From a virus: a stretch of 24,796 bases of DNA. Positions 21,764 to 24,796 of the stretch are shown one piece after another. Made by a program: the position numbers and the translations under genes. The stretch covers positions 1-24,796 of IMG/VR virus record IMGVR_UViG_3300028025_004801. One strand, 5' to 3'. The stretch's first letter is position 1. Each line of letters opens with the position of its first letter. The notes below the pieces were generated by a model. The model was not told the origin of the DNA. It did not search any database and worked only from the letters and a program-made list of their open reading frames with translations.

Positions 21764-21802
21764 CCCCGGCGGGGCGCTCAAATAGCGCTCCGCCACGCGG
21801 GG
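21764..21802 (+). terminator. Long GC-rich hairpin after the coiled-coil fibre
   Basis: GGCGGGGCGCT (21768-21778) pairs with AGCGCTCCGCC (21784-21794), 11 positions with one G-T pair, loop CAAAT. CCCC (21764-21767) can pair with the GGGG at 21799-21802. No T-run follows. Confidence 0.6.
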
Positions 21803-21833
21803 GGTCTAACTCCGCGAAATCAAAATCCGCCAC

Positions 21834-22211
21834 ATGGCAAACACACAAATAGTTCCCAAACTCTCGACGGTCGCGGGCAAAATCCCAACCCCCGATCAGC
21901 TCTCATCAGGAGCGATTTCGATCAACCACACAGATCGGAAGATTTACGCCAAGCACCCGAACGGCACCGTCTACAAACTCGCAGGCGCCAAAGACGCACC
22001 CGATCGCGTCTGGGCCTTCGACATCTCAAGCGACGGCACCACCACTTTTCTGGGATACCTCCTTTACTCAGAATTCCCGAACACCGGCAGCGTCTACGAC
22101 AGCGCCAACTGGGAAATCTCCCGCACCAATTTCAACGCGGCAGGCACCACCAGCACCGAATCCAGCGCCACCGGCGCGTGGTCGAACAAAACCTCCCTCC
22201 AATTTTCTTAA
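21834..22211 (+). CDS. Small fibre protein with shared N- and C-terminal modules
   Basis: It has 125 residues. Residues 9-51 (PTPDQLSSGAISINHTDRKIYAK, then GTVYKLAG) resemble the docking unit of the 20840 protein. Residues 58-125 (WAFDISSDGTTTFLGYLL, then NWEISRTNFNAAG and ATGAWSNKTSL) match the C-terminal domain of the 19949 protein. It has no coiled-coil shaft, so it joins docking and C-terminal modules directly. The ATG is preceded by GCCAC, without a Shine-Dalgarno. Confidence 0.72.
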   Translation: MANTQIVPKLSTVAGKIPTPDQLSSGAISINHTDRKIYAKHPNGTVYKLAGAKDAPDRVWAFDISSDGTTTFLGYLLYSEFPNTGSVYDSANWEISRTNFNAAGTTSTESSATGAWSNKTSLQFS

Positions 22212-22229
22212 CCCAAAAATCCAAACACC

Positions 22230-22511
22230 ATGAACGCTACCAACCCAATCGAAATCGACGGCAAACAATACCCGAAATATTCGCTTAACTTGGCCATCAC
22301 AGGCAAATACAACGGCGATGGATCTTCAGACGCCAATGTCGCCATGCGTCTCGTCCCGACCCGCATCGAAGACGGCGAAGTCATCCCCGCAGACGAAGCA
22401 GCCATCGGCATTGCGCTCGGATCACTGGCAGGAAGCGACGAAGCCACCCAGCAAGCGGTTGGCGCGATCCAAGCCGCCTTGCAAACCTACATCCAAGCAA
22501 AAGGACTCTAA
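22230..22511 (+). CDS. Small hypothetical tail-region protein
   Basis: It has 93 residues. The N-terminus begins MNATNPIEIDGKQYPKYSLNLAITGKYNGDG, then VAMRLVPTRIEDGEVIPADEAAIGIALGSLAGSDEATQQAVGAIQAALQTYI. The second half looks like one long helix; the first half looks beta. Such proteins lie between fibre genes in some phages, but I know no function. The leader is A/C-rich. Confidence 0.55.
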   Translation: MNATNPIEIDGKQYPKYSLNLAITGKYNGDGSSDANVAMRLVPTRIEDGEVIPADEAAIGIALGSLAGSDEATQQAVGAIQAALQTYIQAKGL

Positions 22512-22514
22512 GCC

Positions 22515-24245
22515 ATGGCCCTCATACTATCTGCCGCCACAGGCAACTTTAACGAAACCGCAACTTGGGTCGGTGGAGTTGTGCCTACGGTTGGCGACGA
22601 AGCTCGCGCCTCGACGGGTCACACGATCACCATCACTGCTAATGTCACTTGTGATGAAGTTTCCAATGCAGGAACAGGCATTTACACACTAAATAGTGGC
22701 GTAACGCTCACTGCTAATGTCACTAACAAATCGACAACCGTAACGCGCAACTGCCTGCAATTTACAGCAGTCTCGCCAGCGGTTGGTTCGATTGTAGGAA
22801 ATTGCACGGGCGGGACGGCGGTTTCCGCCATCGCGGCAAATAACACATCTTCGGGAACGCTCACCATAACCGGCAATGTAACCAGTGGTAGCGCGAGTAG
22901 TTCAAACGGCGCAACTAATTCCGGCTCCGGCACGATCACCATTACCGGCAATGTTACCGCTGGAAGTGGCGCAAACGGAGTCCATAATGGAAGCACCGGC
23001 ACGGTCACCATTACCGGCAATGTTACCGCGAGCAGCACAGCCTCTGTGCACGGCGCAAACAACAACTTAACCGGCACGCTAAACATCATCGGAAATGCGA
23101 CCGGCGCGGGTGGGTCGGCGGGGCATGGCGCAAATAATTCCAGCACCGGAACGCTGAATATCACGGGCAATGCTACTGGCGGGAGTGTGTCAGGTTCGAG
23201 TGGCGCAAATAATGCTGCTGCGGGCGTTATTACTATTATCGGCAAAGCCACTGGCGGCGTTTCTGGACCGGGCGCTTTAAACGCGTCGACCGGTTCCATC
23301 ACCGCGACTCGCGCTGTGGGCAATGGCTATGGGCCGGGTTCGACCGGACTTGCCGCAGCCGTTGGAGTTGCAAACTCCGCGCTTGGAGTTGTGAGCGTCG
23401 AAGAGCTTGAGTATGGGACGCTCGGAATGTCGCCCACCAGCGGAACAGGCATCCGGTTGAAAAAAGCCAACACCAATGTCGCCGTCTTTAATTTCTGCGA
23501 CACAGCAAGCGCGAAAACCCTCATCGACGCCACGGCGAACGCCGCCATGCCAGCCGCAAACCATGTCCGCAGCGGATTAAGCTACGCAGGAGGAGCGGCC
23601 ACAGGCACGCTGGCAGTGCCGCTGCCAAGTCAAGTTGCGGTGGGAGTCGCCACAGACAACACGGTCGGCACAGCCTTTGTCACTGGATCAGACATCGCTA
23701 TCGCCGTGTGGGGAGCAGCAACACGCACCATTACCGGCGGGATGGTTGACACGGCCACAACGCTGACCAACTCGCCAGATGTTCCAACCGAGGCTGAAAT
23801 CGCCAGCGCAGTCTGGGGAGCCGCAACCAAAGAAATCACTGGAGGCACCGTCACCACGCTCACCAACGCACCCACCGTGCCGACGGTCGTCCAAATTCGC
23901 CAAGAGATGGACAGCAATTCCACTAAATTGGCCAATCTGGACACAACGGTGTCATCGAGACTCGCGCCAAGCGGCACGCTGGCCACGGTGACCACCCTCA
24001 CCAACGCGCCGACCGTCCCAAGTGCAACCGATATTGCCACACAGGTTCGCACCGAACTTGCCACCGAGCTGGCCCGAGTCGATGCCGCCGTGAGCACCCG
24101 CCTTGCCGGTTCTGCCTACACCGCGCCAGCGAACAGCGATGTAGCCGCGATAAAGGTTAAGACAGATGCTTTGAACACCGAGCGCCTCGCCAATGTGGCC
24201 ACCACGGCCATCGTCGGAAATCTCATCGCCCAGGCGAACAGCTAA
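22515..24245 (+). CDS. Fibre/adhesin with 25-residue beta-helix repeats
   Basis: It has 576 residues. The N-terminus (MALILSAATGNFNETATWVGG, then GDEARASTGHTITIT) is a common start of parallel beta-helix proteins. Residues about 95-260 hold six repeats of the type G-T-x-T-I-T-G-N-V-T, whose GGC/GGA codons lie at 22872, 22947, 23016, 23091, 23166 and 23241, a period of 75 bases with one 69. From about 260 there is a domain with GVVSVEELEYGTLGM, then two AVWGAAT-x-x-I-T-G-G repeats (about 396 and 434), and a C-terminal coiled region with TTLTNAPTVP repeats and ELARVDAAVSTRLAG. It likely binds a host surface. Confidence 0.75.
   Translation: MALILSAATGNFNETATWVGGVVPTVGDEARASTGHTITITANVTCDEVSNAGTGIYTLNSGVTLTANVTNKSTTVTRNCLQFTAVSPAVGSIVGNCTGGTAVSAIAANNTSSGTLTITGNVTSGSASSSNGATNSGSGTITITGNVTAGSGANGVHNGSTGTVTITGNVTASSTASVHGANNNLTGTLNIIGNATGAGGSAGHGANNSSTGTLNITGNATGGSVSGSSGANNAAAGVITIIGKATGGVSGPGALNASTGSITATRAVGNGYGPGSTGLAAAVGVANSALGVVSVEELEYGTLGMSPTSGTGIRLKKANTNVAVFNFCDTASAKTLIDATANAAMPAANHVRSGLSYAGGAATGTLAVPLPSQVAVGVATDNTVGTAFVTGSDIAIAVWGAATRTITGGMVDTATTLTNSPDVPTEAEIASAVWGAATKEITGGTVTTLTNAPTVPTVVQIRQEMDSNSTKLANLDTTVSSRLAPSGTLATVTTLTNAPTVPSATDIATQVRTELATELARVDAAVSTRLAGSAYTAPANSDVAAIKVKTDALNTERLANVATTAIVGNLIAQANS
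22865..23265 (+). repeat. In-frame tandem repeat of 75 bases (six units)
   Basis: The core ACCGGCAATGTTACC recurs with spacing 75, 69, 75, 75 and 75. Two neighbouring units at 22938-22957 and 23007-23026 share 20 identical bases, so slippage or unequal recombination could change their number. Confidence 0.85.
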
Positions 24246-24514
24246 TGACCGAGGAACTCCTCTCCCTCACGACTCACGCCAGCGGTCAAAGCGACCGCTG
24301 GCTGTTTGTCGCCCTCCTCATCATCGGCCTTGCTGCAATCGGGATTTTGTTCCGGTATTTCACCGGTCGCCTCGACAGCCTCCAAGACCGGATGGACACG
24401 CAGACCGCCGAGTTTGTCGCGCACCTCAAAACGGCGAATGCCGAAATGCTCTCCGTCATCGCCAGCGCCAAGGCCGTCATCGAGCGCGTCGAGCGGAAAC
24501 TGGAAAAGCCCTGA
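24245..24514 (+). CDS. Membrane protein with one TM helix and coiled coil (lysis region)
   Basis: It has 89 residues. One hydrophobic helix (WLFVALLIIGLAAIGILFRYF, about 19-39) is followed by a heptad coiled coil (LDSLQDRMDTQTAEFVAHL and on to IASAKAVIERVERKLEKP). The short N-terminus has no clear charge pattern for a cleaved signal. It fits a holin, antiholin or inner-membrane spanin. The start overlaps the fibre stop (TAATG). Confidence 0.55.
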   Translation: MTEELLSLTTHASGQSDRWLFVALLIIGLAAIGILFRYFTGRLDSLQDRMDTQTAEFVAHLKTANAEMLSVIASAKAVIERVERKLEKP

Positions 24515-24517
24515 GCC

Positions 24518-24538
24518 TTTGACACCTCCGCAAAGACG
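24518..24538 (+). promoter_or_regulatory. TTTGACA motif before the holin-like gene
   Basis: TTTGACA (24518-24524) is 14 bases before the ATG at 24539, the same spacing as for the small terminase. There is no Shine-Dalgarno. Confidence 0.4.
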
Positions 24539-24712
24539 ATGAAAGCAATCTTCTACATTCTCGACAGAGCGGCTGAGTCGTCTTCCTGGAGGGGTGCAAT
24601 TTTGATGGCCACTGCGCTGGGCCTGCGTCTTGAACCCGAGCTTCAGAACCAAATCGTGGCAGCCGGTCTCGGCCTCGTGGGATTGATTAACCTCCTGCGA
24701 AAAGAAAAATGA
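24539..24712 (+). CDS. Small holin-like protein
   Basis: It has 57 residues. The order is a short N-terminal helix (MKAIFYILDRAAESSSWRG), a hydrophobic stretch (AILMATALGL), a polar turn with E-P-E-L-Q-N-Q, and a hydrophobic helix (VAAGLGLVGLINLL) ending in basic RKEK. The pattern resembles small phage holin families that place two short helices in the inner membrane. It follows a TM/coiled-coil gene and precedes a lipoprotein, so it belongs to the lysis group; the endolysin should lie to the right. The end overlaps the next gene by ATGA. Confidence 0.6.
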   Translation: MKAIFYILDRAAESSSWRGAILMATALGLRLEPELQNQIVAAGLGLVGLINLLRKEK

Positions 24713-24796
24713 ATCCTCCGCGAGTCGCGGCGACCATGGTGATGCTCGGCTGGATCTTTTTGGCGATCTCCTTCCTCAGCTCCTGCGTGGCCGTTC
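24709..24796 (+). CDS. Lipoprotein, 5' part only (possible outer-membrane spanin)
   Basis: The frame starts at the ATGA overlap and runs off the right edge after 29 residues. It has a signal peptide (VAATMVMLGWIFLAISF) and a lipobox LSSC, which fits cleavage and lipid attachment at Cys26. The location after a holin-like gene suggests an o-spanin, but only the N-terminus is present. Confidence 0.55.
   Translation, partial: MNPPRVAATMVMLGWIFLAISFLSSCVAV

Noticed and set aside
21764-21802. Integron attC or attachment site
   Set aside because: The hairpin has no core sites or integrase nearby, and a similar hairpin follows other highly expressed genes.
22865-23265. CRISPR-like repeat array
   Set aside because: The repeats are degenerate, in frame, and encode a beta-helix protein; there are no unique spacers or cas genes.

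Overview
The window is the packaging, head, tail and early-lysis part of a tailed double-stranded DNA phage or prophage of the lambda-like siphovirus plan. Every confident gene reads rightward in the order: small terminase, ParB-like protein, C5 DNA methyltransferase, large terminase, a cluster of small genes, head-tail joining protein, portal, ClpP-type protease, major capsid protein, head completion proteins, tail tube, tail assembly chaperones, tape measure, minor tail proteins, several fibre genes, then a membrane protein, a small holin-like protein and the start of a lipoprotein. No integrase, repressor, replication gene, tRNA, rRNA or host gene was seen, so the window does not decide between a lysogen and a free phage. 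The host is uncertain. The DNA is GC-rich, Shine-Dalgarno sites are rare, and the minor tail proteins and intergenic repeats remind me of Verrucomicrobiota; that is recollection only and my confidence is low.

Layout. Positions 1-140 hold the start of a leftward gene that leaves the window; its first 130 bases are an inverted copy of 4575-4704. Positions 164-4078 form one tightly coupled operon in which a ParB-like gene and a solitary cytosine methyltransferase sit between the two terminase genes, joined by ATGA overlaps. Positions 4296-6442 are an accessory stretch: a possible leader-peptide attenuator, six small genes of unknown function that mostly begin ATGAAA, and a 400-base mostly non-coding stretch with inverted repeats. 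Positions 6443-10283 make the head, 10289-16868 finish the head and build the tail including a probable -1 frameshift tail chaperone, 16865-24245 encode tail tip and fibre proteins, and 24245-24796 begin the lysis genes.

Two organisational patterns run across the window. The 7-mer TTTGACA occurs at about a dozen gene junctions and almost nowhere else; in five clear cases it stands 13-14 bases before an NTG start, often with a hairpin over the start codon. In three other cases (major capsid, tail tube, coiled-coil fibre) it is followed by a second box, CGAAACCC or CGAACACC, and an A/C-rich leader with almost no G, and each of these units ends in a strong hairpin. These three genes are expected to need high expression, so the pattern looks like a set of separately controlled expression units.

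The tail fibre genes (17812-24245) are modular: two share a C-terminal domain, two share a C-terminal TIDGG motif, two share an N-terminal docking-like segment, one carries a lectin-like domain, and the last has 25-residue beta-helix repeats. I did not find a clearly new enzymatic or defence system; the most unusual items are the junction motif system, the edge inverted duplication, and the candidate attenuator at 4318-4415.
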